Source of the DNA: a marine gamma proteobacterium HTCC2080
Lineage (GTDB): Bacteria > Pseudomonadota > Gammaproteobacteria > Pseudomonadales > Halieaceae
Length of the DNA: 64,000 bases
Direction: 5' to 3'
NCBI GenBank assembly: GCA_000169115.1
Contig: AAVV01000006.1
Span: forward strand, 124,001-188,000
Position 1 is the stretch's first letter, and each line of letters begins with the position of its first letter. This document shows positions 20,251-29,650 of this stretch, piece by piece. The notes below the pieces were generated by a model. The model saw only the letters and a program-made list of their open reading frames with translations. It did not search any database and was not told the origin of the DNA. Made by a program: the position numbers and the translations under genes.

Positions 20251-20877
20251 ATGGTTAAGAAACGTTCTTCCAGTCGCGCATGGCTAAAAGAGCATCGCGA
20301 AGATCTCTACGTGCAACGCGCAGTGAAGGAGGGCTACCGCTCTCGAGCTTGCTACAAGTTGAAAGAGATTAATGACCGTGACCGAGTTATTAAACCGGGT
20401 ATGACGGTTTTAGACTTGGGGGCGGCGCCCGGCGGCTGGTCTCAGGTGGCGGTCGAAATGGTCGGTGCTCGCGGCCGTGTCATCGCCAGTGACATTTTGC
20501 CAATGGACAGCCTAGCCGATGTTGAGTTCATTCTGGGTGACTTCACGGAGGAGGCAGTGTTTGAGGCTCTGCTAAATTTACTTGGAGAAAGCGCCGTAGA
20601 CGTTGTGTTGTCAGATATGGCGCCCAATATGAGCGGTGTGAGCGCAGTTGATCAACCACGATCTATGTATTTGGTTGAATTGGCGTTGGATTTGGCAACT
20701 CAAACCTTGGAAAAAGGCGGGACGTTGGTGAGTAAGGTTTTTCAGGGAGAGGGGTTCGAGGCTGTGATGAGTACTGCCAGACAGAATTTCGATCGTGTTT
20801 TGACTCGGAAACCCGAGGCCTCTCGCCCAAGATCCCGGGAGGTTTATCTTGTTGCCTCAGGATTCAAAGGGCAATAA
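20251..20877 (+). CDS. rlmE: 23S rRNA 2'-O-methyltransferase (U2552)
   Basis: RlmE (FtsJ/RrmJ) methylates U2552 in the A-loop of 23S rRNA during late 50S assembly. It has 208 residues, the family length. The SAM-binding motif is [15 protein letters not shown] (residues about 52-66) and the catalytic Lys-Asp-Lys-Glu set is consistent with Lys in YKLKEI, Asp in [10 protein letters not shown], Lys in VSKVFQGEG and Glu in RSREVY. It is followed by ftsH as in E. coli. Confidence 0.97.
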   Translation: MVKKRSSSRAWLKEHREDLYVQRAVKEGYRSRACYKLKEINDRDRVIKPGMTVLDLGAAPGGWSQVAVEMVGARGRVIASDILPMDSLADVEFILGDFTEEAVFEALLNLLGESAVDVVLSDMAPNMSGVSAVDQPRSMYLVELALDLATQTLEKGGTLVSKVFQGEGFEAVMSTARQNFDRVLTRKPEASRPRSREVYLVASGFKGQ

Positions 20878-20945
20878 CGGCGCAGTTTTACTGTGATGGG
20901 CGTAGGCTGGGGGTATAGAGTGAAGGCTGGCAGTCGAAATCAGGG

Positions 20946-20974
20946 CTTGAAATCTAGTCATGGCGGCCCAACGT
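20946..20974 (+). promoter_or_regulatory. Heat-shock (sigma-32-like) promoter candidate for ftsH
   Basis: CTTGAAA at 20946-20952 matches the sigma-32 -35 element; after 14 nt, CCCAACGT (20967-20974) approximates the CCCCATNT -10 element. It lies about 57 nt before the ftsH start in the 153-nt gap after rlmE. ftsH is a known sigma-32 regulon member in E. coli, which makes this placement credible. Confidence 0.5.
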
Positions 20975-21030
20975 AGTACCCTGTATCGACACCTTTTGCG
21001 TGTCTCAGTATTTAGAGTGAGGTTAGAGTT

Positions 21031-22950
21031 TTGAACAATATGGCGAAGAATCTGCTCCTATGGCTCGTTATTGCCGCGGTCCTGCTCTCTGTATTCAACA
21101 ATTTCAGTATGCAGGGCACTACCGAGCAGGTTGGATATTCCAGCTTTATCGAGGAAATTAACAACGACCGAATTCGCAAAGTGGTTGTTGACGGGCTCAC
21201 GATCAGTGCAGAACGTTATGATGGCTCTAGCTTCGAAACCATTCGACCCATGGTCGAAGACCCTAAGCTAATGGATGATCTGCTGACCCACAGCGTGGAG
21301 GTTGAGGGTCGAAAGCCTGAACAGCAAAGCGTTTGGACACAGTTGCTGGTCGCCAGCTTCCCTATTCTCATCATTATTGCCGTATTCATGTTCTTTATGC
21401 GCCAGATGCAAGGTGGCGGCGGTGGCCGTGGTGGCCCGATGAGTTTTGGTAAGAGCAAAGCCAAGCTATTGGGCGAAGACCAAATAACGACGACCTTTGC
21501 CGATGTGGCAGGGGTGGATGAAGCCAAAGAAGATGTGCAAGAGTTGGTTGAATACCTTCGAGATCCCAGCCGATTCCAAAAGTTAGGTGGCAGAATTCCC
21601 AGAGGAATTCTGATGGTTGGACAGCCGGGAACCGGTAAAACGCTGCTGGCTAAGGCTATCGCGGGTGAGGCGAAGGTCCCCTTCTTCTCAATCTCGGGTT
21701 CAGATTTTGTCGAAATGTTTGTGGGTGTGGGTGCGTCTCGTGTTCGTGACATGTTTGAACAGGCTAAGAAGCAGTCTCCTTGCATTATTTTCATTGACGA
21801 GATCGATGCGGTTGGACGTCATCGGGGTGCGGGTCTTGGCGGTGGACACGATGAGAGAGAGCAAACACTCAACCAGCTCCTGGTAGAGATGGACGGCTTT
21901 GAAGGCAGTGACGGCGTTATTGTGATCGCTGCGACTAACCGGCCTGACGTGCTGGATCCTGCGCTACTGCGCCCCGGGCGGTTTGATCGGCAAGTGGTCG
22001 TTGGCTTGCCTGATATCCGAGGCCGAGAACACATTTTAAAAGTTCACATGCGCAAAGTGCCGCTGGGTGAAGATGTTGAGCCGTCGAAGATTGCCAGAGG
22101 AACGCCGGGCTTTTCTGGCGCCGATCTTGCCAACTTGGTAAACGAGGCAGCCTTGTTCGCTGCACGATCCGGGGTACGCATGGTGGGTATGCAGCAGTTT
22201 GAATTGGCAAAAGACAAAATCATGATGGGCGCAGAGCGACGGTCCATGGTGATGTCAGAGAAAGAAAAGTTAAATACGGCATATCACGAAGCGGGTCACG
22301 CCATTGTGGGCCGGTTGATGCCTGAGCATGATCCCGTTTACAAGGTGTCCATTATTCCTCGCGGTAGAGCCCTCGGTGTCACCATGTTTCTTCCAGAGGA
22401 AGATCGCTACAGTCACAGCCGTCGACATATTGTGAGCCAAATCACTAGCTTGTTTGGTGGGCGTGTCGCTGAAGAAATGACATTGGGCCCGGAGGGTATT
22501 ACTACGGGTGCCTCTAACGATATTCAGCGAGCGACGGAAATTGCTCGGAACATGGTCACTAAGTGGGGCTTGTCTCCTAAGTTGGGGCCATTGATGTATG
22601 ACGAGGGTGGTGAAGAGGTGTTCTTGGGTCGCAGTGCTGGACAGCCCGCTAAAGCAATGTCAGACGAAACGGCACGTGCTATTGACGCGGAAGTTAGAAA
22701 TATTATTGACGAGTGCTATCAGGGTGCACATCAAATCCTCGAGGACAATCGTAAAAAGCTCGACGTGATGGCGGAAGCACTCATGCAGTACGAGACCATC
22801 GACGCAGACCAGATTGACGATATTATGAACGAAAGAGTCCCGCGTCCCCCCGCAGATTGGGGCGACTCCGGAGACAGCCAATCTGATGATGGCCCCTCAT
22901 CTTCGACCGATTCCGTGGGTCCTATCGGCGATCCTGCTGGCGAGCATTAA
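21031..22950 (+). CDS. ftsH: ATP-dependent zinc metalloprotease FtsH
   Basis: FtsH is a membrane-anchored hexameric AAA protease that degrades sigma-32, LpxC and damaged membrane proteins. It has two TM segments (residues 6-22 and about 105-123), Walker A GQPGTGKT (near 199), Walker B IIFIDEID, the second region of homology and the zinc site HEAGH (near 421). The length is 639. The start may be the TTG at 21031 ([11 protein letters not shown], parallel to E. coli MSDMAKNLILW) or the ATG at 21040. Runs of Gly after TM2 and a Ser/Asp-rich tail are usual. Confidence 0.97.
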   Translation: MNNMAKNLLLWLVIAAVLLSVFNNFSMQGTTEQVGYSSFIEEINNDRIRKVVVDGLTISAERYDGSSFETIRPMVEDPKLMDDLLTHSVEVEGRKPEQQSVWTQLLVASFPILIIIAVFMFFMRQMQGGGGGRGGPMSFGKSKAKLLGEDQITTTFADVAGVDEAKEDVQELVEYLRDPSRFQKLGGRIPRGILMVGQPGTGKTLLAKAIAGEAKVPFFSISGSDFVEMFVGVGASRVRDMFEQAKKQSPCIIFIDEIDAVGRHRGAGLGGGHDEREQTLNQLLVEMDGFEGSDGVIVIAATNRPDVLDPALLRPGRFDRQVVVGLPDIRGREHILKVHMRKVPLGEDVEPSKIARGTPGFSGADLANLVNEAALFAARSGVRMVGMQQFELAKDKIMMGAERRSMVMSEKEKLNTAYHEAGHAIVGRLMPEHDPVYKVSIIPRGRALGVTMFLPEEDRYSHSRRHIVSQITSLFGGRVAEEMTLGPEGITTGASNDIQRATEIARNMVTKWGLSPKLGPLMYDEGGEEVFLGRSAGQPAKAMSDETARAIDAEVRNIIDECYQGAHQILEDNRKKLDVMAEALMQYETIDADQIDDIMNERVPRPPADWGDSGDSQSDDGPSSSTDSVGPIGDPAGEH

Positions 22951-22965
22951 TTTACTGTTGATGCC

Positions 22966-23838
22966 ATGAAAATTCCGGGCTTTGGGCCGACACGATTGGT
23001 CTGCCCTGACCGGGAACTCCCCTTACGGAAGCCCTTAGTTATGGGCATTCTCAACGTGACTCCTGATTCCTTTTCAGACGGTGGAGCACTCTTTAGTGGT
23101 TCAGGCCTGAATTTTGATGCCTTATGCCACGCCGCTGAAACTATGGTGCTGGCCGGCGCTTCCTTTTTAGATGTGGGAGGTGAGTCTACACGCCCCGGCG
23201 CGCTCGCCGTCTCAGAGCAGGAAGAGATGGATCGTGTTCTTGGGGCCATCACTTGCATCAAAAACCGGTTCGACGTCGAAGTGTCTCTGGATACCAGCAC
23301 GCCAAAGGTCATGTTAGCCGGGGCCGAAGCTGGTGTCGGTATGATCAACGATGTGCGCGCCTTGGGTAGGGAGGGAGCTGTTGAAGCAGCGGCCAAGACG
23401 GGTTTGCCCATTTGCTTAATGCACATGCAGGGAGACCCGTTGACTATGCAGGCAGGCCCTCAGTATCGCGATGTTGTGTCGGAGGTCATTGAGTTTCTCG
23501 AACAACGAGCGGCCCTGTGCTCTGACGCAGGTATCTCGCGTGAACGGTTAGTTTTCGATCCTGGATTTGGGTTTGGTAAAACACCCAAGCACAACTTCAC
23601 TTTACTGAGTCGCTTGTCTGAGGTCGCCGCCCTCGGTCAACCCGTTTTGGTGGGCTTGTCGCGTAAGTCCATGATAGCCTCCGTCCTCGACCGCGACACC
23701 TCGCAACGTTTACCTGCGAGTTTGGCGCTAGCCGTGCTAGCGATGACCGAAGGTGCCCATATTTTGCGGGTGCACGATGTGGTTGAAACAATGGACGCTG
23801 TTGCCATGATGACCGCTTGTGCAGAGGCCTCGCTATGA
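22966..23838 (+). CDS. folP: Dihydropteroate synthase
   Basis: FolP condenses p-aminobenzoate with the pterin pyrophosphate in folate synthesis; it is the sulfonamide target. The 290-residue protein shows the two DHPS signatures, MGILNVTPDSFSDGG (near residue 26) and FLDVGGESTRPGA (near 66), plus the C-terminal SRKSMI loop. It lies 15 nt after ftsH and overlaps glmM by 4 nt, the conserved ftsH-folP-glmM order. Confidence 0.97.
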   Translation: MKIPGFGPTRLVCPDRELPLRKPLVMGILNVTPDSFSDGGALFSGSGLNFDALCHAAETMVLAGASFLDVGGESTRPGALAVSEQEEMDRVLGAITCIKNRFDVEVSLDTSTPKVMLAGAEAGVGMINDVRALGREGAVEAAAKTGLPICLMHMQGDPLTMQAGPQYRDVVSEVIEFLEQRAALCSDAGISRERLVFDPGFGFGKTPKHNFTLLSRLSEVAALGQPVLVGLSRKSMIASVLDRDTSQRLPASLALAVLAMTEGAHILRVHDVVETMDAVAMMTACAEASL

Positions 23839-25175
23839 ATAAAAAATATTTTGGTACTGACGGGATTCGCGGCCGAGTTGGTGAAACGCCCATTACACCG
23901 GAGTTTATGTTGCGCTTGGGCTGGGCCTGTGGCCGGGTGTTTTCAGAGCGTTCATCGGAAAAAGTGTCGGTTATTATTGGCAAGGACACCCGAGTGTCGG
24001 GCTACATGTTTGAATCTGCTCTTGAGGCGGGCCTTGTGGCTGCAGGTGCCAATGTGAAATTGCTAGGTCCTTTGCCCACGCCGGCTATTGCCATGATGAC
24101 GCGCAGCCAGAACGCTGCAGTAGGCATTGTTATAAGCGCCTCTCACAACCCTTACTACGATAACGGCATCAAGTTTTTTTCGGGGCTTGGTGCAAAGTTG
24201 TCTGACGAATTAGAGCTGGCTATCGAGGCGGCGCTCGATATTCCGATGCAAACCGTGGATTCGGCTCAGTTGGGCAAGGCAACGCGACTGAGCGATGCTG
24301 CAGGCAGGTATATTGAATTTTGTAAAGCGACCTTGCCGGGACAATACACCCTCAAAGGCCTAAATTTCGTACTCGATTGCGCCCACGGCGCCACTTATAA
24401 CGTGGCACCCGCTGTATTTCGTGAGCTGGGTGCTAACGTCACTGTTATCGGCGCTGAGCCAGATGGTTTTAATATTAACCAGGGTGTCGGCTCTACGGCG
24501 ACTGAATTGCTCAGTCAGCAAGTTGTTGAGACTGGAGCTAATTTTGGAATAGCTTTTGATGGCGATGGTGATCGCGTTCTCTTTGTCGATGCCGATGGGT
24601 CTCTTGTTGATGGTGATGCCTTGCTTTACGTCCTGGCGATGCACCGTCTTGCTGTAGGACAGTCCGATCCGGGGGTGGTCGGCACCCAAATGTCTAACAT
24701 GGGGCTTGAGATAGCCCTTGGAGAACAAGGTGTTCAATTAGCTAGAACGAAGGTAGGTGATCGGTACGTGCGCGAGCGCATGGCCGCTGAGGGTTGGCAG
24801 CTAGGAGGAGAGTCTTCTGGGCATTTGATTTGCGGGGACGTGACTACTACAGGAGATGGGATTGTAGCTGCGCTGCAGGTACTCAAGGCAATTGTCGCCA
24901 GTGGCCGGTCGCTGTCGGACTTGCTGTCGGGTATGAAGTGCTTACCTCAAGTCATGATCAATGTACCCCTGCCAGAAACCAGCCTCGATTTGACGGGCGA
25001 TAATCCCGTGTCTGCAATTTGTCGTGAAGTGGAGAGCGCCTTAAAGGGGCGGGGAAGGCTTTTGTTGCGGCCTTCAGGTACTGAGCCTGTAATTAGGGTC
25101 ATGGTCGAGGGTGATGACGCTGTTGAAATAAAACAGCTCGCTGAACAGGTCGCCGGTGTTATTCGATGTGCTTGA
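23835..25175 (+). CDS. glmM: Phosphoglucosamine mutase
   Basis: GlmM converts glucosamine-6-phosphate to glucosamine-1-phosphate for UDP-GlcNAc. It has 446 residues from the ATG at 23835. The N-terminal FGTDGIRGRVG, the phosphoserine loop VISASHNPYYDNGIK (catalytic Ser near residue 102), the metal site DGDGDRVLFVD and the phosphate-binding RPSGTEPVIRVM near the end are all intact. An upstream in-frame extension to 23817 lies inside folP and is not favoured. Confidence 0.97.
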   Translation: MNKKYFGTDGIRGRVGETPITPEFMLRLGWACGRVFSERSSEKVSVIIGKDTRVSGYMFESALEAGLVAAGANVKLLGPLPTPAIAMMTRSQNAAVGIVISASHNPYYDNGIKFFSGLGAKLSDELELAIEAALDIPMQTVDSAQLGKATRLSDAAGRYIEFCKATLPGQYTLKGLNFVLDCAHGATYNVAPAVFRELGANVTVIGAEPDGFNINQGVGSTATELLSQQVVETGANFGIAFDGDGDRVLFVDADGSLVDGDALLYVLAMHRLAVGQSDPGVVGTQMSNMGLEIALGEQGVQLARTKVGDRYVRERMAAEGWQLGGESSGHLICGDVTTTGDGIVAALQVLKAIVASGRSLSDLLSGMKCLPQVMINVPLPETSLDLTGDNPVSAICREVESALKGRGRLLLRPSGTEPVIRVMVEGDDAVEIKQLAEQVAGVIRCA

Positions 25176-25259
25176 GGTGTGGTCTTTGAGCTCGAGGCGC
25201 TTGCGGTCGCGAGGGGCTTCAGCTATCCTCGCGCGCCTGATTTGGCTGGAGCAGGCCTG

Positions 25260-26006
25260 ATGGCGGGACTAGTCATCGCCAACTGGAAGATGCATGGCAG
25301 TTTGGCATTGATCGAAGAGTTTTCTCAGCAGTGGCGAGGATTGCCGCAGCTGTCAGAGGTAGATGCGGTTTTGTGTCCGCCCACCCCTTATTTGGTGGCT
25401 GTGGGTGAAGCCTTTGAGGGACTACTGCTTCTGGGAGCCCAGAATTGCGCTGAGCAAGTCGAAGGCGCTTTTACCGGTGAGGTGGCGAGCCAGATGCTCG
25501 CTGAAATGGGGTGTAAATACGTCATTATTGGTCACTCCGAGCGACGATCACTGCACCGTGAGTCCGATGCGCAAGTCGCCATCAAAGCGAGAACGGCCAA
25601 TGCGGCCGGACTAAACCCGGTGGTTTGTGTTGGAGAGGCGCTTGAGCAGCGTGAGGCGGGTCAGCAAGACGCGGTGGTGAGTGAGCAGTTATTGGGCTCC
25701 TTGGCGCAGGTACCCTGTGACAACCTTGTGGTGGCTTACGAGCCTATTTGGGCGATCGGCACTGGACGCACGGCATCACCCGTTCAGGCGGACGACATGC
25801 ACGGCGTTATAAGGCAGCGTTTGCAGGAGCACTTCGGCGCTGCTGGATCCGAAATCCCCATCATTTACGGGGGGAGTGTAAAACCGGAAAATGCTGGTGT
25901 TTTATTTGGGTGCGATAATATTGACGGAGCCCTCGTTGGGGGGGCTTCACTAGAAGCCAAAAGTTTTTGGCAAATTGCCAGCGCTGCAAGTGCTGGGAGG
26001 GCGTAG
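25260..26006 (+). CDS. tpiA: Triosephosphate isomerase
   Basis: TpiA interconverts dihydroxyacetone phosphate and glyceraldehyde-3-phosphate. The ATG at 25260 gives 248 residues starting MAGLVIANWKMHGS, with the catalytic Lys in NWKM. The catalytic His is in IIGHSERR and the catalytic Glu in VVAYEPIWAIGTG; the phosphate loop YGGSVKPENA is present. A frame extending upstream to 25179 is non-conserved. The stop overlaps the secG start. Confidence 0.97.
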   Translation: MAGLVIANWKMHGSLALIEEFSQQWRGLPQLSEVDAVLCPPTPYLVAVGEAFEGLLLLGAQNCAEQVEGAFTGEVASQMLAEMGCKYVIIGHSERRSLHRESDAQVAIKARTANAAGLNPVVCVGEALEQREAGQQDAVVSEQLLGSLAQVPCDNLVVAYEPIWAIGTGRTASPVQADDMHGVIRQRLQEHFGAAGSEIPIIYGGSVKPENAGVLFGCDNIDGALVGGASLEAKSFWQIASAASAGRA

Positions 26007-26434
26007 TGGAACAGATTATTTTGGTGGTACACCTGTTAGTAGCATTGGGCATTATTGGCCTGATTATGATGCAGCAGGGCAAAGGCGCTGACATTGGTGC
26101 ATCATTTGGTGCGGGTGGCTCGCAAACACTCTTTGGCAGTGTGGGTAGCGCAAATCTCTTGACCAAACTAACAGCGTGGCTAGTCGCGGCTTTCTTTGCG
26201 AGTAGCTTTGGTTTGGCGATGATCGCTGATAGCCGCACCGCGGGTGATGATGATCTGGGCTTCGAATTGCCAATGGAAGCCGTTGAAATGACACCTGTAC
26301 AACCCTTGGAGAGCGACGTGCCAGTGGGAGATATGCCAGACATGACGTTTGAAGCTGAGGCGTCTGATTTGCCTGTGCTGGAGACAACACAGGGCGATGT
26401 TATTGACTCGGGACAAGAATTACCCGAGGGTTAA
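26006..26434 (+). CDS. secG: Protein translocase subunit SecG
   Basis: SecG is the small SecYEG membrane subunit. The GTG at 26006 overlaps the tpiA TAG and is preceded by a GGGAGGG ribosome site. Two TM segments (VEQIILVVHLLVALGIIGLI and LTAWLVAAFFASSFGLAMI) flank the conserved loop QQGKGADIGASFGAGGSQT. At 142 residues it carries a long acidic C-terminal tail (about residues 80-142) rich in Glu, Asp and Pro. The order tpiA-secG-tRNA-Leu is conserved in gammaproteobacteria. Confidence 0.95.
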   Translation: MEQIILVVHLLVALGIIGLIMMQQGKGADIGASFGAGGSQTLFGSVGSANLLTKLTAWLVAAFFASSFGLAMIADSRTAGDDDLGFELPMEAVEMTPVQPLESDVPVGDMPDMTFEAEASDLPVLETTQGDVIDSGQELPEG

Positions 26435-26440
26435 GTTTAT

Positions 26441-26526
26441 GCGGGAGTGGTGGAATTGGTAGACACGCTATCTTGAGGGGGTAGTGGCCTATGGCTGTGC
26501 GGGTTCAAGTCCCGCCTTCCGCACCA
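26441..26526 (+). tRNA. tRNA-Leu(GAG)
   Basis: This is an 86-nt class II tRNA with encoded CCA. The acceptor stem is GCGGGAG/CTTCCGC (one G-U pair), the D-arm reads GGAATTGGTAGACAC, the anticodon stem is CTATC/GGTAG with loop TTGAGGG giving anticodon GAG, and a variable arm and T-arm GCGGGTTCAAGTCCCGC follow. It sits 6 nt after secG. Its last 14 nt are repeated at 33504-33517. Confidence 0.97.
26513..26526 (+). repeat. Left copy of 14-bp tRNA-Leu 3'-end repeat (attL candidate)
   Basis: CGCCTTCCGCACCA, the final 14 bases of tRNA-Leu, occurs again in the same orientation at 33504-33517. Such a duplication of a tRNA 3' end is the usual footprint of site-specific integration by a tyrosine recombinase. 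Confidence 0.6.
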
Positions 26527-26635
26527 ATATATGAGAACTAGGGTGATTTAAAACTCTGATTTGGTTGGTTTTTTTAGGTAATCATTGCGCCACTCTAGGT
26601 GACTCATAGATACTTAATGGGTTGGAGGCGTCCTA

Positions 26636-26911
26636 ATGCAGGAGTCTCAAGTGGAAATTAAGTACCTCAAAGTCGATAAGAATACCGATTGGCTGTCCTG
26701 CCAAAGGAAGCCGCCGGTAGAGCTTTTAGGTAAAGCTAGGCAGCATGGTATTAAGTCCCCTCTGCGGCCTCTCGGTCTCACCACAGCAGCATCCACAGCT
26801 AAGATCACAGCAGCTATCGAAGCCTGTAATTTGATTCAACCGGTAGGAAGCGAGAGCAAACCTGCTCTTGCTGCAACCTCTGCCAACACACTGGTGCGCG
26901 AGACCTTGTGA
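26636..26911 (+). CDS. Small hypothetical protein
   Basis: This is an unrecognised 91-residue frame beginning MQESQVEIKYLKVDKN. A good ribosome site (GGAGG at 26624-26628) precedes its ATG by 7 nt, which is the main argument that it is translated. The product is basic in its first half and Ala/Thr-rich later, with no TM segment or known motif. It overlaps an opposite-strand frame (26726-26980) that has no ribosome site. It is the first frame of the island after tRNA-Leu. Confidence 0.35.
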   Translation: MQESQVEIKYLKVDKNTDWLSCQRKPPVELLGKARQHGIKSPLRPLGLTTAASTAKITAAIEACNLIQPVGSESKPALAATSANTLVRETL

Positions 26912-27093
26912 CCCCTCGCCAAAAAACACTCTGCTGTCGATTAAAAGCGACCCCGTTAAACAGCAGGGTATCGGTTGCACGAAGGTTCAAACCCACATAA
27001 AAACGTCGCTTATGGTTTGTCCGCGTGTGATGATGCGCGCGTTGCGCTCAACGTTTACAATGCCGAATCTTTATATAAAAGGAACCACCAAAT

Positions 27094-27522
27094 ATGGCAC
27101 TCGTCGATTTAGAAAGTCTCAAATCACTGGTCTGCAAGGGTTCAAGTGCTGCTGATGAGCTGGAGACCTTCAAAAAACTGCTGTTCACCGTACTGACCAA
27201 AGCTGCTCGCGTTGACCTTCAAACTGATGACAGTGAAGTGTCGACGATCCAATCCATCATGTCAGAGTACACCGGTGAGAGTTATAGTGCTGGCGATATC
27301 AGAGCCGAAGCCATTGGCCAAGCTCAGGAGGATTCCCTGAGGCCCGTCTCAAAATTGGCCGCAAGTCTGCCCGAAAATCTCCGTGTTCTTGCCATCTCTG
27401 CACTTATCGATGTTATGCGTGCAGACGAACGTGTGAGTTACGCAGAGATCGATTATTTCAATGCAGTTGCAGCAGCGATGCGACTGAGTTTCGCTGATGC
27501 TGCAGGCCTTGTAAAAGATTGA
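27094..27522 (+). CDS. TerB-like (tellurite resistance TerB fold) protein
   Basis: This 142-residue, probably cytoplasmic, all-helical protein follows the TerB pattern: a first helix-loop with acidic residues (LTKAARVDLQTDDSEVSTI, residues 33-51) and a second copy (LIDVMRADERVSYAEIDYF, near 108-126), the loops that bind metal in TerB proteins. An AAAGGA ribosome site precedes the ATG. It is a stand-alone gene with no other ter genes nearby. TerB-fold proteins are common accessory or stress/phage-response components, but no function can be assigned. Confidence 0.65.
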   Translation: MALVDLESLKSLVCKGSSAADELETFKKLLFTVLTKAARVDLQTDDSEVSTIQSIMSEYTGESYSAGDIRAEAIGQAQEDSLRPVSKLAASLPENLRVLAISALIDVMRADERVSYAEIDYFNAVAAAMRLSFADAAGLVKD

Positions 27523-27977
27523 AACAAGCACTCATCGTCAGACGAGACCCACCGATGCATAGTGTCACACTTTGCATCCAATTAAACTCGGCACGTTCTC
27601 GGTGAGAAGCATCATGCCTTGAGCTCTTCGGGGAGGCACTTCCTGAGCTTTTGCAGGGATTACAAGTTCCAGGCTGTAGATAGTACAAAGGCCAAGCCAT
27701 CAATCACCGAAGTCTTTGGTGGCATGCTGAGCTTCGATAATAGCCGGCGCTGTACTTAGTCAATACAGACCATCTAATAGGTTTCTGTTTACCCCGCTGT
27801 ATATCGGTAATGATAGGGTCACGGTGGTGTAGCCAAGCCACAAGCACACTGTGAAGCCGTTGAACCTCTATACTGTGCGAAGTGCCTGAAATTTACGGAC
27901 CCATTACTTTGGCATTGAATATTACCCCATGGCAGATAGACTAGGACCACAGGCCAGCTAATTATTGAGGTCCACCC
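27523..27977. other. Intergenic region in the island
   Basis: There are 455 nt without a credible gene. The one minus-strand frame (27458-27703) has no ribosome site and no family resemblance. No tRNA or strong terminator was seen. A TGAGG ribosome site at 27966-27970 serves the FHA gene that follows. Confidence 0.5.
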
Positions 27978-28673
27978 TTGCTATTCCGTGAGCTAAAACG
28001 GCGAAAGGTTATCCGTACCTGTCTCTTATATACTCTGCTTTGCTGGGGGGCACTGCAAGTGGGGGATATCCTTTTTCCGGCGCTGGGGTTCAACTCAGAT
28101 ACTGCTTCGCTCTATTTTTTATACCTGGCTATTGCTGGATTTCCCGTGACGTTTGCCTTGGCTTGGTTCTTTCAGATCACACCTGAGGGTATTGTCCGGA
28201 CCATGCCTTTTGTCGAGCGTCGTGTGCTGTCTAATATTCCGCCCATCAACGATAGACGCACCTCCCGAGCCGGCCATTTGTTTCGCAAAAGTGCGGAGCA
28301 ACCCGATTATTCTTGGATTCTGATCGCTGAAAGCGGCCCGCTTGCAGGGTTTAGCTTTGGAATCGTTAAAGAGGTGGTGATAGGTCGCTCTTTGGAGTGT
28401 GATTTAACCGTGGTAAGCCCCCATATCTCACGACGACATGCACGCCTGAGCCTAGATGGCGATCAGCTTCTAATAGCTGATTTAGGCTCGTCGAATGGAA
28501 CTGTCGTCAATGGTTATACCATTGCTGAAAATCAGGCGTTGCACCACGACGACGAATTACGCTTTCACGATATTATATTCAAGATCAACGCTGTGCACTC
28601 TGCCCGCCGCAGTGCACAGCAAGCAGCTGACAAAACAACCTTTGTAAATACGTCGATCACCAACAAAAATTAG
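27978..28673 (+). CDS. Membrane-anchored FHA-domain protein
   Basis: This is a 231-residue protein with a TTG start supported by TGAGG 7 nt upstream. The N-terminus FRELKRRKVIRTCLLYTLL followed by two TM helices (about residues 12-32 and 41-65) and ITPEGIVR resembles the membrane module found at the front of many proteobacterial adenylate-cyclase or TPR signalling proteins. A forkhead-associated domain follows (about 105-200): GRS near 135, SPHISRRHARLS and DLGSSNGTVVNG, which contain the Arg, Ser, His and Asn used for phosphothreonine binding. It probably reads Ser/Thr phosphorylation at the inner membrane. No classical Ser/Thr kinase is in the window. Confidence 0.85.
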   Translation: MLFRELKRRKVIRTCLLYTLLCWGALQVGDILFPALGFNSDTASLYFLYLAIAGFPVTFALAWFFQITPEGIVRTMPFVERRVLSNIPPINDRRTSRAGHLFRKSAEQPDYSWILIAESGPLAGFSFGIVKEVVIGRSLECDLTVVSPHISRRHARLSLDGDQLLIADLGSSNGTVVNGYTIAENQALHHDDELRFHDIIFKINAVHSARRSAQQAADKTTFVNTSITNKN

Positions 28674-29115
28674 AGCGACTGAGCTCTGCGGTAACAAAAG
28701 CTCGGCTTAGGCTCGGCGCCAGCTATCTCGTGCAACCGTAGGCTTGCTACCCCCAACTCGACTTTAGAAAAGAGTGTAGGCGTATTTCCTACGTGAAAAG
28801 TCAATGGGTTACAGGATAACTCCTTCTTGGTCCGGCACTATACCCTCGGTTGTCTTTCATCTATCTATATTGAGTAGGTCAACTTTCGCGCAGAACACTT
28901 GGACGATCCCAGGTTTGAGATGACGTTTTTCGAAACTAGGACTCACTCTACTGAGCCCAGCATTTTCTGCGGCATTCCGAACACTTACACTTCGGCGAGT
29001 CACCCGACAATAGTCACTGAATAATAGACGGGGTTTTTTGAGTATGCTCCTGTCTGCTCAAAGATAACCAAATCGCCTCGTGACTAAGCAACCCGGCTCT
29101 GGAGACCATATAGCC
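28674..29115. other. Intergenic region upstream of the EamA pseudogene
   Basis: There are 442 nt with no recognisable gene, tRNA or IS end. AT-richer than the core genes by eye. A minus-strand frame crossing the GCGTGG array (29014-29448) reads Pro-Arg or His-Ala repeats and is a by-product of the repeat. Confidence 0.5.
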
Positions 29116-29494
29116 ATGAAGCAAAGCACCCACTTTCCATTTTTTATGGCCCTTTTTGGTGTGCCGCTGTTTTCCCTGTTGGATACAATTACGAAGGCGT
29201 GGGCGTGGGCGTGGGCGTGGGCGTGGGCGTGGGCGTGGGCGTAGGCCATGGGCATCGATAGCGCAATGGTCTGGCGCTGCATTAGCCGCTGCTTTTGCCA
29301 TGGGGTCACTGTCGCTTATGTCTATGGCGTACCGGCGGGCAGAAATACAAAAGCGGACATCTATCGAATACACCGCTTTTATTTGGGGTGCGCTCTTTGG
29401 TTGGTTGTTTTTTGCAGGGGGTCTCACGGTACAAGCCTTATTGGGCACTGGGTTGATTGTCGCCGGCTGTCTAGCAGACCTTCGTAGAAGCTAA
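29116..29494 (+). pseudogene. Remnant of an EamA/DMT-family transporter
   Basis: The frame from the ATG at 29116 gives MKQSTHFPFFMALFGVPLFS then LLDTITK, which looks like the first TM helix of a drug/metabolite transporter. It then runs into seven Ala-Trp dipeptides and stops at 29242. In a different frame downstream (about 29250-29494) are the last helices of the same family: SLMSMAYRRAEIQ, SIEYTAFIWGALFGWLFF and ALLGTGLIVAGCLADLRRS. Around 200 internal residues are missing and the GCGTGG array sits at the junction. A functional transporter is not possible as it stands. Confidence 0.75.
29197..29244. repeat. GCGTGG hexanucleotide tandem array
   Basis: Seven perfect GCGTGG units (29197-29238) and an eighth with one change (GCGTAG). 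On one frame they encode Ala-Trp repeats, on another Arg-Gly; the reverse strand encodes His-Ala. The T to G/A change in the last unit creates the TAG that ends the upstream frame. Confidence 0.95.
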
Positions 29495-29650
29495 ACCTAG
29501 CTCACCTGCGAAAATAAATACAACAATGCTTTGCGACATTCGGCCTCGTGGCAGTCGGGATCGACGATTCCATGAACGATCCGACTTTGGCTCGAAAAGT
29601 CAGTTCAGGCCTTGGTGCAACCACACTACGCCGTAAAACCGAGTCATAAC

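Noticed and set aside
29014-29448. Minus-strand frames with Pro-Arg or His-Ala repeats
   Set aside because: They result from reading the GCGTGG array backwards; the plus strand has transporter homology on both sides.
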